From Leptospira venezuelensis (GTDB taxonomy: Bacteria; Spirochaetota; Leptospiria; Leptospirales; Leptospiraceae), in assembly GCF_002150035.1 (NCBI RefSeq), contig NZ_NETS01000010.1, positions 1,821,624 through 1,885,623 of the forward strand: a DNA stretch of 64,000 nucleotides, read 5' to 3'. Positions 25,212-33,484 of the stretch are shown here, one piece after another. A program made the translations under genes and the position numbers. The notes under the pieces are model-generated. The model was not told the DNA's origin. It did no database searches and saw only the letters and a list, made by a program, of their open reading frames with translations. Positions within the stretch are counted from its first letter, which is position 1; each line of letters begins with the position of its first letter.

Positions 25212-25466
25212 ATGCAATATATAAAACGGTCTCTGCTTATATTCTTATTTTTGAGTATTCTGAGCGGATGTGATGTTGTTCCTTTTAACATGTTCAAACC
25301 TGTGAGTCCGCCGGATTACTGTTTAGGCTCAAAGCTTACAGTTTATGTTCTCTGTGCAAATAAACCTACTGGCATGACTCCAGCTGACGAAGAGCATTAT
25401 TATGCGTTTTGTTTAGGTGGATTGAAAAATATGGATGATGTTTGTAATAAAGGAAAAGAGCCATAA
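25212..25466 (+). CDS. Small lipoprotein, 84 aa
   Basis: A basic start and hydrophobic core end in a lipobox (LLIFLFLSILSGC, acylated Cys at residue 20). The mature part is about 65 residues with five further Cys (DYCLGSKL, VLCANK, FCLGG and DVCNK), so disulfide bonds are likely in the periplasm or on the surface. No family is recognised. It is flanked by the phosphatase gene (67 bases upstream) and a convergent unknown gene (19 bases downstream). Confidence 0.7.
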   Translation: MQYIKRSLLIFLFLSILSGCDVVPFNMFKPVSPPDYCLGSKLTVYVLCANKPTGMTPADEEHYYAFCLGGLKNMDDVCNKGKEP

Positions 25467-25485
25467 TTAGGATCTTGAGGCAATA

Positions 25486-26163
25486 TTATTTTAATTTCAG
25501 CTTACGGATCTCTTCTCCTATAGAGATGGTTTTATATTCTATCCTTTCTTCTTTGTGATAGAGTAAAGCCTCGATTGAATTTGTCTTAGGGAAATATTTT
25601 TGTATCTCTGAAAGTTTGATCCGGATGGTATTTGATTGTAGGATTTGATTTACGAATTCCGTATTTTCAGCTCGTAAGATGAGTTGTAGTTCCTTCGGAT
25701 CAAAGTCTCGAATCTTTTCGGATTTTATAATATTCTCCGAAAGTGTTACTTCTTCTTTTTTTCTGGAAATGGTTCGAAATGGGATTGTAGTCCATTCGAA
25801 AAGAGCTCCTATATCAGCAAACATTCCGAGTATGTATCTGTTCCAGGGTTTGTCATCATTGTCCAGTTGTCTGTATCCGTCTGTCTTCTTATAATCGTAA
25901 TGTACGATCTTAGTTTCTAAGGTTTTCTTTTTTTCTAACGTTTCTTGGAAGGAAGCACCTTCTATTTTTAATACCAATTCGAAGTTTTGGAATTCGTAGT
26001 CAATTTTCCCTTTCTTGGAAAGTATCCCTTCTTCTTTTTTATCTAATAAACGAGAATCGATGGTTTCTTGTTTGTATGGAAAGACTGTAAAACAGTTTAG
26101 AAAAGTTATCAATATGGCAATGTAACTTTTTGAGTAAAGAAGGCGTAGATTAAATGAGCTCAA
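25486..26163 (-). CDS. Unknown protein with N-terminal signal, 225 aa
   Basis: The N-terminus has a hydrophobic stretch SYIAILITFLNC that could be a spirochaetal lipobox (FLNC, Cys24). The rest is charged and rich in Lys, Glu and Ile, with possible beta-strands (YEFQNFELVLKIEGASFQ) and a hydrophobic-aromatic patch ILGMFADIGALFEWTTIPF near residue 110-130. No catalytic motif or known family is recognised. It ends facing the small lipoprotein gene and is 23 bases downstream of the stop of the next minus-strand gene, so the two could share a transcript. Confidence 0.65.
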   Translation of the reverse strand: MSSFNLRLLYSKSYIAILITFLNCFTVFPYKQETIDSRLLDKKEEGILSKKGKIDYEFQNFELVLKIEGASFQETLEKKKTLETKIVHYDYKKTDGYRQLDNDDKPWNRYILGMFADIGALFEWTTIPFRTISRKKEEVTLSENIIKSEKIRDFDPKELQLILRAENTEFVNQILQSNTIRIKLSEIQKYFPKTNSIEALLYHKEERIEYKTISIGEEIRKLKLK

Positions 26164-26186
26164 GTGGATATGTTATTTGGAGAGTT

Positions 26187-27047
26187 CTATGGAATGTTAA
26201 AACGATCTTTTATTGCGAAATTGAAATTTATATGAGTATTGTCGACCGCAATATAATCTCCTTCTTTTCTTATATGATAAGGATCCCTTTCTGAAACAAT
26301 TTGCCAATCCTCATTAACTTTCCTATATTTACCATTTTTCGGAAATTTCGCATTTAGATCAGAGTTTTTTATTCTCCCTTTTGTTAAGACAATGCAAAGA
26401 TTATTTGGTAATGTTCTTACTACCAATCCGAGATGACCATCTCTATCGGATTGATACGGATATATTAAACCATCTTCGAAATTGTACTTCACGTAATCTC
26501 CGACAGATATCGTGCTTAATCGTCTGAGGATTAGAATCCTTTGAGATTCGTTTGAATCAAATTCAGTTAAAAATTTTCTTTGATTATCGCCTTCTACTAT
26601 GCCAACAATTCCCTCTAATGAATCGGTTAGAGATTTAATGTTATTTTCATAAATTTTCCCAATCTCTTTTTTAATCCAATTTTCTCTTTTTCGTTGAACG
26701 AATGCTATCCATTTGCCGAAAACTGCATCAAAAATTGGCCAAATGCTTCCTATGAGGATCGATATTAAGAAGATTCCTATTATAGAAGAAATACTGAAGT
26801 TTTTTCCAATTTCTTCAATTATTGTTTCATTGCCTTTAGGGATATATTGATCATTTAGATAAAGGAAGAGTTTTAGAATATCTCCAGTATGAACATATAC
26901 GGAAATAATTATAAACCAAGAAAGAACAGGATGTTGAAATCGTTCACTAAATGGTTTTAATAAATTTTTAAATATTTCATCTTTCACGTTTGGAGTAATT
27001 GGGTCTTCCATTTTTATAAAATGCTCAAATGTTTTCTGATTAGTCAA
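26187..27047 (-). CDS. Two-TM membrane protein with soluble C-terminal domain, 286 aa
   Basis: Residues about 30-60 (LLKPFSERFQHPVLSWFIII) resemble the start of a scattered family of small bacterial membrane proteins that open with an F-x-E-R-x-x-x-P-x-x-x-x-W motif; two hydrophobic segments lie at about 42-62 and 88-110. After a basic coil (QRKRENWIKKEIGKIYEN) the C-terminal part from about residue 180 reads like a small SH3-type beta domain (TISVGDYVKYNF, HLGLVVRTLPNNLCIVL). Function is unknown. The gene is visibly richer in A+T and in Asn/Ile/Lys codons than its neighbours, which suggests later acquisition. Confidence 0.7.
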   Translation of the reverse strand: MTNQKTFEHFIKMEDPITPNVKDEIFKNLLKPFSERFQHPVLSWFIIISVYVHTGDILKLFLYLNDQYIPKGNETIIEEIGKNFSISSIIGIFLISILIGSIWPIFDAVFGKWIAFVQRKRENWIKKEIGKIYENNIKSLTDSLEGIVGIVEGDNQRKFLTEFDSNESQRILILRRLSTISVGDYVKYNFEDGLIYPYQSDRDGHLGLVVRTLPNNLCIVLTKGRIKNSDLNAKFPKNGKYRKVNEDWQIVSERDPYHIRKEGDYIAVDNTHINFNFAIKDRFNIP

Positions 27048-27120
27048 TGAACATAGAATTGATATTTTGATTTTTAGGTTATTCGTTATTTGAGTTAATA
27101 GCCGAAAGATCTAAACCTAT

Positions 27121-28674
27121 TCACTGAAATAAAGGTACCATTCCATAAGCGGACTCGAATGCATCTGCTTGTTCTTCGCAGGCCCAAAGTTCCAGGCTTT
27201 TATCATAATTCTGATTTGTAGTTAAGGTAAAGATTGCCTGATTTTTTCGAACCTGGCATTTAACTGTTTCGATCAGTCCTTGTCTGTTCCGATTGCATGC
27301 ACTTGCGATCCTTAAAATTGCGGAAAGTTTTTCGACTGTTTCCTGTTCTCTTGGGCCGACCCTTTGAAATTCCCTATGTTTAGATTTAGGAGCGCTTTTA
27401 CGATGGTATCTAGCTGTGAGTGCGATTATCTCTATTTCTCCCCAAGTAAAACCAAGCATTGCTTCCGAGTTTCGGATCAGATAATAACTATGTTTATGAT
27501 AGGCAGAATGTGAAATAAATAGTCCCACTTCATGGAGCAAAGAAGAAGCTTCTAAATATTCTCTTTCTTCTTTTCCTAAACGATGTATGGACTGAAGTTG
27601 ATCGAATATGTCCAGAGACAGTTTGGCCACATGCCGGGCGTATTCTTGGTCCCTTGTGTAAGAAACTAGAAGATTTAGGATAGATTTTTGGCGGATATCG
27701 TCCAGATGTCTGGAATGTTCCAAGTCCTGGAAATGTTCCCATTTTCGGATAGTATCATAGATAATTCCTTCTCTAAGGGCGAACTCAGATACGGTCATAT
27801 TCGGAAGATCCAATAATTGGAATAATTCATCTAAGATGAGCATTCCACCTACGATGATATCGGAACGTTTGGAATCGAAGCCGGGTATCTTGCTTCTCTT
27901 TTTGGAAGTGTCCGCCTCTAGGATCATATTCCTAGCTTTTTTGAATTCAGCGGATTGGAATGTATAATGGTTGAGTGGCCTTTCTTCTAGATCCCCCTCG
28001 AATGCGCGGATAATGCCTGCAGTGGCCTGGACTGTTCCGGATGAACCGATGATCATTTCCGGTTTCAGATCTCGGATGATTTTTCTAAAAGGAAGAATGA
28101 TCTCTTCCACATAGAGTTTACATTTTCGTATCTGAGAAGAATCCAAGGTCTCTGATTTTAGGAATTTTTCGGTGAGTCGGATTGCTCCCAATTTGAAACT
28201 TTTGGAGAATAGAATGTCTCCTCTATAACCCACTAAAACTTCGGTGCTTCCTCCGCCTATATCCACAAGTAGTACTTTTTTATCGAATACTGGAAGTCCT
28301 TGTAGGACGCCGAAATAGATGAGTCGGGCTTCTTCGTATCCGCTGATCACATCGATTTTAATGCCTGCTTCTTTTAAGGCGGCTGCCTGGAATTCTGCAC
28401 GATTGGAAGCTTCTCTCATTGCAGATGTGGCGACTGCTCTGATCTCTGCCTTTGAGTTATCCGCAAGCATCTTAAAACGCTTCAAACACTCGATTGCACG
28501 CCTAAATGCGGGAGGATCGATCTCTCCTCCTTCTTCCAAACCGCTTCCGAGACGAACGTTCTCCTTCTCTCTGGCGATAGCTTCAAAGGTCCCGTTTTCA
28601 CGGACCCGGACGATAATCATGTGAAAGGAGTTTGTGCCTAGATCGATGGCAGCTAGGGTGTTTTCCCGGACCAT
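27121..28674 (-). CDS. Ppx/GppA-family phosphatase
   Basis: I choose the ATG at 28674, preceded by GGGGAAC, because it gives MVRENTLAAIDLGTNSFHMI, the normal family start; the longer reading to 28926 would overlap mreB. The 517-residue protein has the ASKHA-type fold: AIDLGTNSFHM, VATSAMREASNR, VLLVDIGGGSTEVLVG, IIGSSGTVQATAGI and EFALREGIIYDTI. A C-terminal HD-like helical domain from about residue 320 includes ASSLLHEVGLFISHSAYHKHSYYLI. Members hydrolyse polyphosphate (exopolyphosphatase) or pppGpp (guanosine pentaphosphatase); which applies is not clear. It diverges from mreB across a 188-base gap. Confidence 0.92.
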   Translation of the reverse strand: MVRENTLAAIDLGTNSFHMIIVRVRENGTFEAIAREKENVRLGSGLEEGGEIDPPAFRRAIECLKRFKMLADNSKAEIRAVATSAMREASNRAEFQAAALKEAGIKIDVISGYEEARLIYFGVLQGLPVFDKKVLLVDIGGGSTEVLVGYRGDILFSKSFKLGAIRLTEKFLKSETLDSSQIRKCKLYVEEIILPFRKIIRDLKPEMIIGSSGTVQATAGIIRAFEGDLEERPLNHYTFQSAEFKKARNMILEADTSKKRSKIPGFDSKRSDIIVGGMLILDELFQLLDLPNMTVSEFALREGIIYDTIRKWEHFQDLEHSRHLDDIRQKSILNLLVSYTRDQEYARHVAKLSLDIFDQLQSIHRLGKEEREYLEASSLLHEVGLFISHSAYHKHSYYLIRNSEAMLGFTWGEIEIIALTARYHRKSAPKSKHREFQRVGPREQETVEKLSAILRIASACNRNRQGLIETVKCQVRKNQAIFTLTTNQNYDKSLELWACEEQADAFESAYGMVPLFQ

Positions 28675-28862
28675 AAGTTCCCCAATATTATGGAGGTAGC
28701 GATGGGTTCCAATTTGTTTTTCGTTTTTTTTGTTTTGGAATTGCCGGTAAGGATCGGGCAGGAAATATTGAATTGGATCGCGCCCGTAAAATCCTAGAGA
28801 TTTTCGCGGATGTTGCAGATAATAAATAAGATCAACCAGCCTTCTGGCAGCAAAGGATAGAA

Positions 28863-29885
28863 ATGATATTCGATAAGCTATACGGATTATTTTCCAACGA
28901 TATGGGAATCGACCTCGGAACCGCAAACACTCTCGTCCATGTAAAAGGGCAAGGTATCGTTCTTTCCGAGCCTTCCGTAGTAGCGGTCCACGCAGCTACG
29001 GGCAAAGTGCTCGCAGTAGGCCAGGAAGCTAAGAGAATGTTGGGACGTACTCCCGGCGAGATCGTAGCTATTCGCCCTATGAAAGACGGGGTGATCGCGG
29101 ACTTCGAAACAGTCGAAAAAATGATCCGCTACTTCATTGCAAAAGTTCATAATAGAACTACTTTCGTAAAACCAAGGATCGTGATTGGAGTTCCTTCCGG
29201 TATCACTGAGGTGGAAAGACGTGCGGTTCGTGAATCCGCAGAACAAGCAGGTGCACGTGAGATCTTCCTGATCGATGAGGCATTGGCTGCTGCGATCGGT
29301 GCAAATATTCCGATCAACGAACCTGCAGGTAACATGATCGTGGATATCGGTGGTGGAACTACTGAGATCGCTGTGATCTCTCTTGGTGGTATGGTGATCG
29401 CTGAGTCCATCAGAACCGGTGGTGACGAATTCGACGATGCAATCATCAAATATTTAAGAAACCAATACAACCTGGTTGTTGGGGAAAGAACCGCAGAAGA
29501 TATCAAACTTACTATCGGTAACGCTTACCCTGAGAAAAAAACCGAGACCATGGAAGTAAAAGGTAGAGATGCAATTTCCGGATTACCTCGTACTCTTGAA
29601 TTAGAATCCAACGAGATCCGTAAGGCTCTTAAAGAACCAACCGACGAAATTTTAGACGGAATCAAAAGAGTTCTGGAAAGAACTCCTCCTGAACTTGCTT
29701 CGGATATCGTAGAAAGAGGGATCGTTCTCACTGGAGGAGGATGTCTTCTTCGCGGATTAGAAACTTATCTTTCTAAAGAAACCGGTGTGCCTGTGTTCAG
29801 AGCGGAAAACCCTCTGACTTGTGTGGTACTTGGAACCGGAAAATTCTTGGACGAAGTTAAGTATCTGAAACCAGGGATCCGTTAA
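28863..29885 (+). CDS. mreB: Rod-shape actin homologue MreB
   Basis: The 340-residue protein polymerises under the inner membrane and guides cell-wall elongation. Seen are MGIDLGTANTLVHVKGQGIV (phosphate 1), SGITEVERRAVRESAEQAGA, FLIDEALAAAIGANIPI, MIVDIGGGTTEIAVISLGG (phosphate 2) and GIVLTGGGCLLRGLETYL (adenosine). AAGGATAG precedes the ATG. It opens a five-gene operon (mreB, mreC, mreD, mrdA, rodA) on the plus strand and diverges from the Ppx/GppA gene. Confidence 0.97.
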   Translation: MIFDKLYGLFSNDMGIDLGTANTLVHVKGQGIVLSEPSVVAVHAATGKVLAVGQEAKRMLGRTPGEIVAIRPMKDGVIADFETVEKMIRYFIAKVHNRTTFVKPRIVIGVPSGITEVERRAVRESAEQAGAREIFLIDEALAAAIGANIPINEPAGNMIVDIGGGTTEIAVISLGGMVIAESIRTGGDEFDDAIIKYLRNQYNLVVGERTAEDIKLTIGNAYPEKKTETMEVKGRDAISGLPRTLELESNEIRKALKEPTDEILDGIKRVLERTPPELASDIVERGIVLTGGGCLLRGLETYLSKETGVPVFRAENPLTCVVLGTGKFLDEVKYLKPGIR

Positions 29886-29935
29886 TTCGGATCTCGGTCT
29901 CCGGTTGATGCTCAGCGTCCGATACGGAATTTTTT

Positions 29936-31039
29936 ATGCTTTGGCTTCAAGTTAATAAAAGTAAGGAAACTGTTTCCCTTTTATTCTGTATTGTATTCTC
30001 TCTTCTGTCCCTGACTTTTAAGAGTAATGTTTTAGTTAGAGGGATAGCAAGTTTTCAGAGAGTAGGAGATTCTGTCTCCGGTTCGATCGACGGAGTGGGT
30101 TCCTTTTTTAAAGGGGCTTATACTAAATTAGAATCTTTTGAAGCGGTTCGTCAGGAAAGAGATGCCTGCGTTGCTGCAATAGATGATTATAAACTTCTTC
30201 CCCAAGATCTGGAAAGAGTCAGCAGAGAAAACGAAAGTCTCAGAAGAGAATTACGTTTTAATACTAAACAAAAATATTCTACAGTTAAAGCGGAAGTTCT
30301 TTCCGTTCGTTTGAATTCAATCTATCGTACTATAATTATAGACAAAGGTTCCGAAGCAGGGATCAAACCTTATATGCCTGTCACTGCGAGGGCGGTGAAT
30401 CAAAAAGGTGAAATTATAGAAGCTCTAGTTGGAAAGGTGATCGCGGTCACAGGTGGATCCGCGGTAGTTCAACCTATCATCAATTCCAATTATAATATGG
30501 GTGTTTCCATTCCGGAAAGTAATCTTTGGGCTACTCTTTCTGGAAACTCCGGAAGAGGAATGGAAGCATTAATGAATTATATAGATAGTGGTATCATTAT
30601 CGATCCAAGGATTTTTGGAGATTATCCAATGGGTCCAAGCGAGATGATCCAATACACTGAGTCTTTAAGTAAGATTGGAAAACCAGTATATAGTTCAGGT
30701 TCTTCCGGAATGTTCCCACCAGGAATTCCTGTGGGTATAATTACGGAAGAAGGTCCGCGCAACGGAAGTTTTAAAACTGCATTCTTGAAACCTTTTGTTC
30801 GTTTCGATATGTTAGAGTCTGTTACTATTCTAATGAAACTTCCTGAAAAATGGGCGGAGACTTGGCCGGAAGGACAAAATATCAATATTGAAAATCCTTA
30901 TTTTGGTGAATTAAATTATCCTAAAGAAGAAAGAGAGCCTAAGGTTCCAACTCCTGTTGGAAACAAACCTGTAGAAACTCCTAAACCTCCAAAGCCGGAA
31001 GGTAATGGATCCGGATTCTCCGACGAGGAAACAAACTGA
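29936..31039 (+). CDS. mreC: Rod-shape-determining protein MreC
   Basis: The 367-residue protein has one N-terminal membrane segment (ETVSLLFCIVFSLLSLTF, about 11-28), a coiled coil at about 65-105 (VRQERDACVAAIDDYK, ERVSRENESLRRELRF) and the MreC beta domain (AEVLSVRLNSIYRTIIIDKG, ALVGKVIAVTGGSAVVQPI and GIPVGIITEE). It bridges MreB filaments to periplasmic synthases. The last 50 residues are Pro/Lys/Glu-rich and probably unstructured. It lies 50 bases after mreB and its stop overlaps mreD by one base. Confidence 0.93.
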   Translation: MLWLQVNKSKETVSLLFCIVFSLLSLTFKSNVLVRGIASFQRVGDSVSGSIDGVGSFFKGAYTKLESFEAVRQERDACVAAIDDYKLLPQDLERVSRENESLRRELRFNTKQKYSTVKAEVLSVRLNSIYRTIIIDKGSEAGIKPYMPVTARAVNQKGEIIEALVGKVIAVTGGSAVVQPIINSNYNMGVSIPESNLWATLSGNSGRGMEALMNYIDSGIIIDPRIFGDYPMGPSEMIQYTESLSKIGKPVYSSGSSGMFPPGIPVGIITEEGPRNGSFKTAFLKPFVRFDMLESVTILMKLPEKWAETWPEGQNINIENPYFGELNYPKEEREPKVPTPVGNKPVETPKPPKPEGNGSGFSDEETN

Positions 31040-31542
31040 TGATTTTAGAATATATAGTCATTGGCGCCGGGATTTTGATCTCACATTTCTTGAATGGAAC
31101 AAATCTATTCGAGATTTCCGGATTTAAACCTGACTTTATGGTGATCTTCGTTTTGTTCTTTGCTCTCCGTAGGGGAACAATGGCTGGGATCTGGATCGGA
31201 TTTTTCGGCGGATTGCTTTCGGATTCAGGTTTGGGTGGAGAGATTGTAGGGAATGTAGTTACCTACAAAATAGGACTTCACTCTCTTGCATTTTGTGTCA
31301 TGGGATATATTGTAGGAAAGTTCGCAAGACCTGCGTATCATGAAAATCAGATTTCTATAATGTTGTATTCTCTGGTTGTTACTTTGATTTCCAGGATCGC
31401 ATCTGATGGGTTATTCCGATTATTCTTTCATGAAAATTTAAACTATTCCATCATCAGTACCTCTATCTTTAACGCAGCAATCGCTCCTATATTCTTTTGG
31501 ATCTTGGGAAAATTATACAGATTGGAGCAGGCGGAAGGCTAA
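31039..31542 (+). CDS. mreD: Rod-shape-determining protein MreD
   Basis: This 167-residue integral membrane protein has about five hydrophobic helices, a first helix with IVIGAGILISHFL, and the family-like GFKPDFMVIFVLFFALRRGTM and WIGFFGGLLSDSGLGGEIVG. Identification rests on length, hydropathy and its place between mreC and mrdA. Start and stop overlap or abut both neighbours (one shared base with mreC, one base gap to mrdA), which supports coupled translation of the elongasome. Confidence 0.88.
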   Translation: MILEYIVIGAGILISHFLNGTNLFEISGFKPDFMVIFVLFFALRRGTMAGIWIGFFGGLLSDSGLGGEIVGNVVTYKIGLHSLAFCVMGYIVGKFARPAYHENQISIMLYSLVVTLISRIASDGLFRLFFHENLNYSIISTSIFNAAIAPIFFWILGKLYRLEQAEG

Positions 31543-31543
31543 A

Positions 31544-33484
31544 ATGTTGGGGGGAGGAGGATCTTCTTCAGCCACGGAGTTTAGGCTCGAACGTAGTTTC
31601 AGGCTTAGGCTCTACATGTTTTCCGGGCTAGTTGCGTTTGCATTAATAGCATTCGTAATCCAACTATTTAATCTTCAGATCATACAAGGAACGGATAACT
31701 CATTAAAGGCAGAGAAGTTTGTTCGAAAAAGTGAGACCATCCCTGCTGCCAGGGGGGAAATGTTTGATAGAAACTTTCTCACTCCTGAGACATCAATGGC
31801 GCTTGTTTCCAATTACTCCAGTTTGGACGCAGTATTAAATACTTCTCTTCTCAAATACGACCCTACTAAGGTTAAGAATTTCTTACAGGAATTCGCAAGA
31901 ACTCTTTCTATTCCAATGTCCTATTATGAAGAGGACTTGCTTGAGCCTAAATTTTCCAAAAAGATTAAAACTAAAAAACCGTTCGTACTCTTAGAAGCTA
32001 TCTCCAAGGCTCAACAAGAACGTATATCAGTTTTTGATAATATATCAAAGTATGTAATCTTAGTTCCTTCTCCTAGACGGATCTATAAGATGGGTCCTGC
32101 GCTCGCGCATGTGACCGGGTATATAGGTAAACCTAGTAAAACGGACCTTCTTACCCGCGAAATTAAATCTTACCAGTGGCTTGGGAAGGATGGGTTGGAG
32201 CTCCAATATGATTCTCGTCTTCGAGGAACAGACGGATTCCGTATCCAGAAAAGAAGTTCCGAAGGGAATATTGAAGAAGAACGGGTTGTAGAACATTCTA
32301 CTCCTGGAAACAACCTAGTTCTTACTATAGACAAAGATATTCAACTTGCTGCATATAAGGCTTTAAAAGGTGCCAGAGGAACTGCAATTGCAATGCGTCC
32401 TTCCACTGGAGAAATTTTGGCGATGGCTTCTAATCCAAGCTATGATCCGAATGTTCTCTCCGGAAAAAGTAGATCCGAAAGAACCGCACATTATAAGAGA
32501 GTGGATGCAAACGGCGGATTTTTAAATCTTGCGATCCAATCTAAATTCCCGCCGGCTTCTACGTATAAAACGTTAGTAGCGCTAGCTGCCTTGGAAAGTG
32601 GGCACAAGGTGGATTATACTCCTGAAACTAGTTACCAATGTAATGGTAGTTATACTTTAAAATCTACATTCGCTGGTGTTCCCGACCAAGTATTCTATTG
32701 TTGGGAGAAGGGAGGGCATGGTACGAATGACCTAGCTCATGCGCTTCAAAAATCATGTTCAGTATATTTTTATAACCTAGGATATAAGCTCGGTTCTGAT
32801 CCTATCTTGACTTATTCTCGCTTATTCTTGCTGGATCAAAAATCCAAAGTGGATCTTCCCGGAGAGATTGCAGGTCAGGTTCCTTCTCCTGCATGGAAAA
32901 AAAGAGTTTATGGAACCAGATGGTTTGATGGAGATACGATCAACCTTTCTATCGGACAAGGATTCATGTCCGTTACACCGCTTTCTATGACATTATTCTA
33001 TGCGGGACTTTTGAATAAAGGGCAAATCTATCAGCCGTACATAGTAAACGAAATTAGGGATCCACTAGATAACTCAATTATAAACAGAACAGATCCTCAG
33101 AGGCTGAGTGATATTCCGATCCAATCTTCCACGGTCGAGGCAATTAAAACTGGACTTAGATTGGTTGTTAAGAATGGAACAGCCGCGTTCGTATTGAATA
33201 AGCCTGGTCTTCCTGATATTGCAGGAAAAACAGGAACTGCCCAAACAAGAAGAAGAGGATCTTCAGGATCCAACCACGCTTGGTTTATAGGATATGCACC
33301 TGCAAATGCTCCAGTCAGCGAACAAGTATTAGTCGCTGTATTCGTAGAATATGGAGTGGGCGGAGCTGCAGGAGCAGCACCTGTAGCAAGAGAAATGTTT
33401 AGAGCCGCTTTCCCTCCTGGAAGTTTCAAAAGAACTGCTGAGATACCTGAAACAGCCCCTGCGGCGCCGGAGAATTTACAATGA
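31544..33484 (+). CDS. mrdA: Penicillin-binding protein 2 (elongasome transpeptidase)
   Basis: The 646-residue class B penicillin-binding protein cross-links peptidoglycan during elongation. It has one N-terminal membrane segment (about 27-50), the pedestal domain with ETIPAARGEMFDRN and HVTGYIGKPSK, and the transpeptidase motifs KFPPASTYKTLVAL (catalytic S339, K342), QKSCSVYFYNLG (second motif) and IAGKTGTAQTRR (KTGT). The first 17 residues are Gly/Ser-rich and cytoplasmic. The C-terminus is Pro/Ala-rich. It overlaps rodA by four bases, the usual partner glycosyltransferase. Confidence 0.94.
   Translation: MLGGGGSSSATEFRLERSFRLRLYMFSGLVAFALIAFVIQLFNLQIIQGTDNSLKAEKFVRKSETIPAARGEMFDRNFLTPETSMALVSNYSSLDAVLNTSLLKYDPTKVKNFLQEFARTLSIPMSYYEEDLLEPKFSKKIKTKKPFVLLEAISKAQQERISVFDNISKYVILVPSPRRIYKMGPALAHVTGYIGKPSKTDLLTREIKSYQWLGKDGLELQYDSRLRGTDGFRIQKRSSEGNIEEERVVEHSTPGNNLVLTIDKDIQLAAYKALKGARGTAIAMRPSTGEILAMASNPSYDPNVLSGKSRSERTAHYKRVDANGGFLNLAIQSKFPPASTYKTLVALAALESGHKVDYTPETSYQCNGSYTLKSTFAGVPDQVFYCWEKGGHGTNDLAHALQKSCSVYFYNLGYKLGSDPILTYSRLFLLDQKSKVDLPGEIAGQVPSPAWKKRVYGTRWFDGDTINLSIGQGFMSVTPLSMTLFYAGLLNKGQIYQPYIVNEIRDPLDNSIINRTDPQRLSDIPIQSSTVEAIKTGLRLVVKNGTAAFVLNKPGLPDIAGKTGTAQTRRRGSSGSNHAWFIGYAPANAPVSEQVLVAVFVEYGVGGAAGAAPVAREMFRAAFPPGSFKRTAEIPETAPAAPENLQ

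Noticed and set aside
28675..28926. N-terminal extension of the Ppx/GppA frame
   Set aside because: It overlaps mreB and has no family resemblance; the ATG at 28674 gives the normal start.
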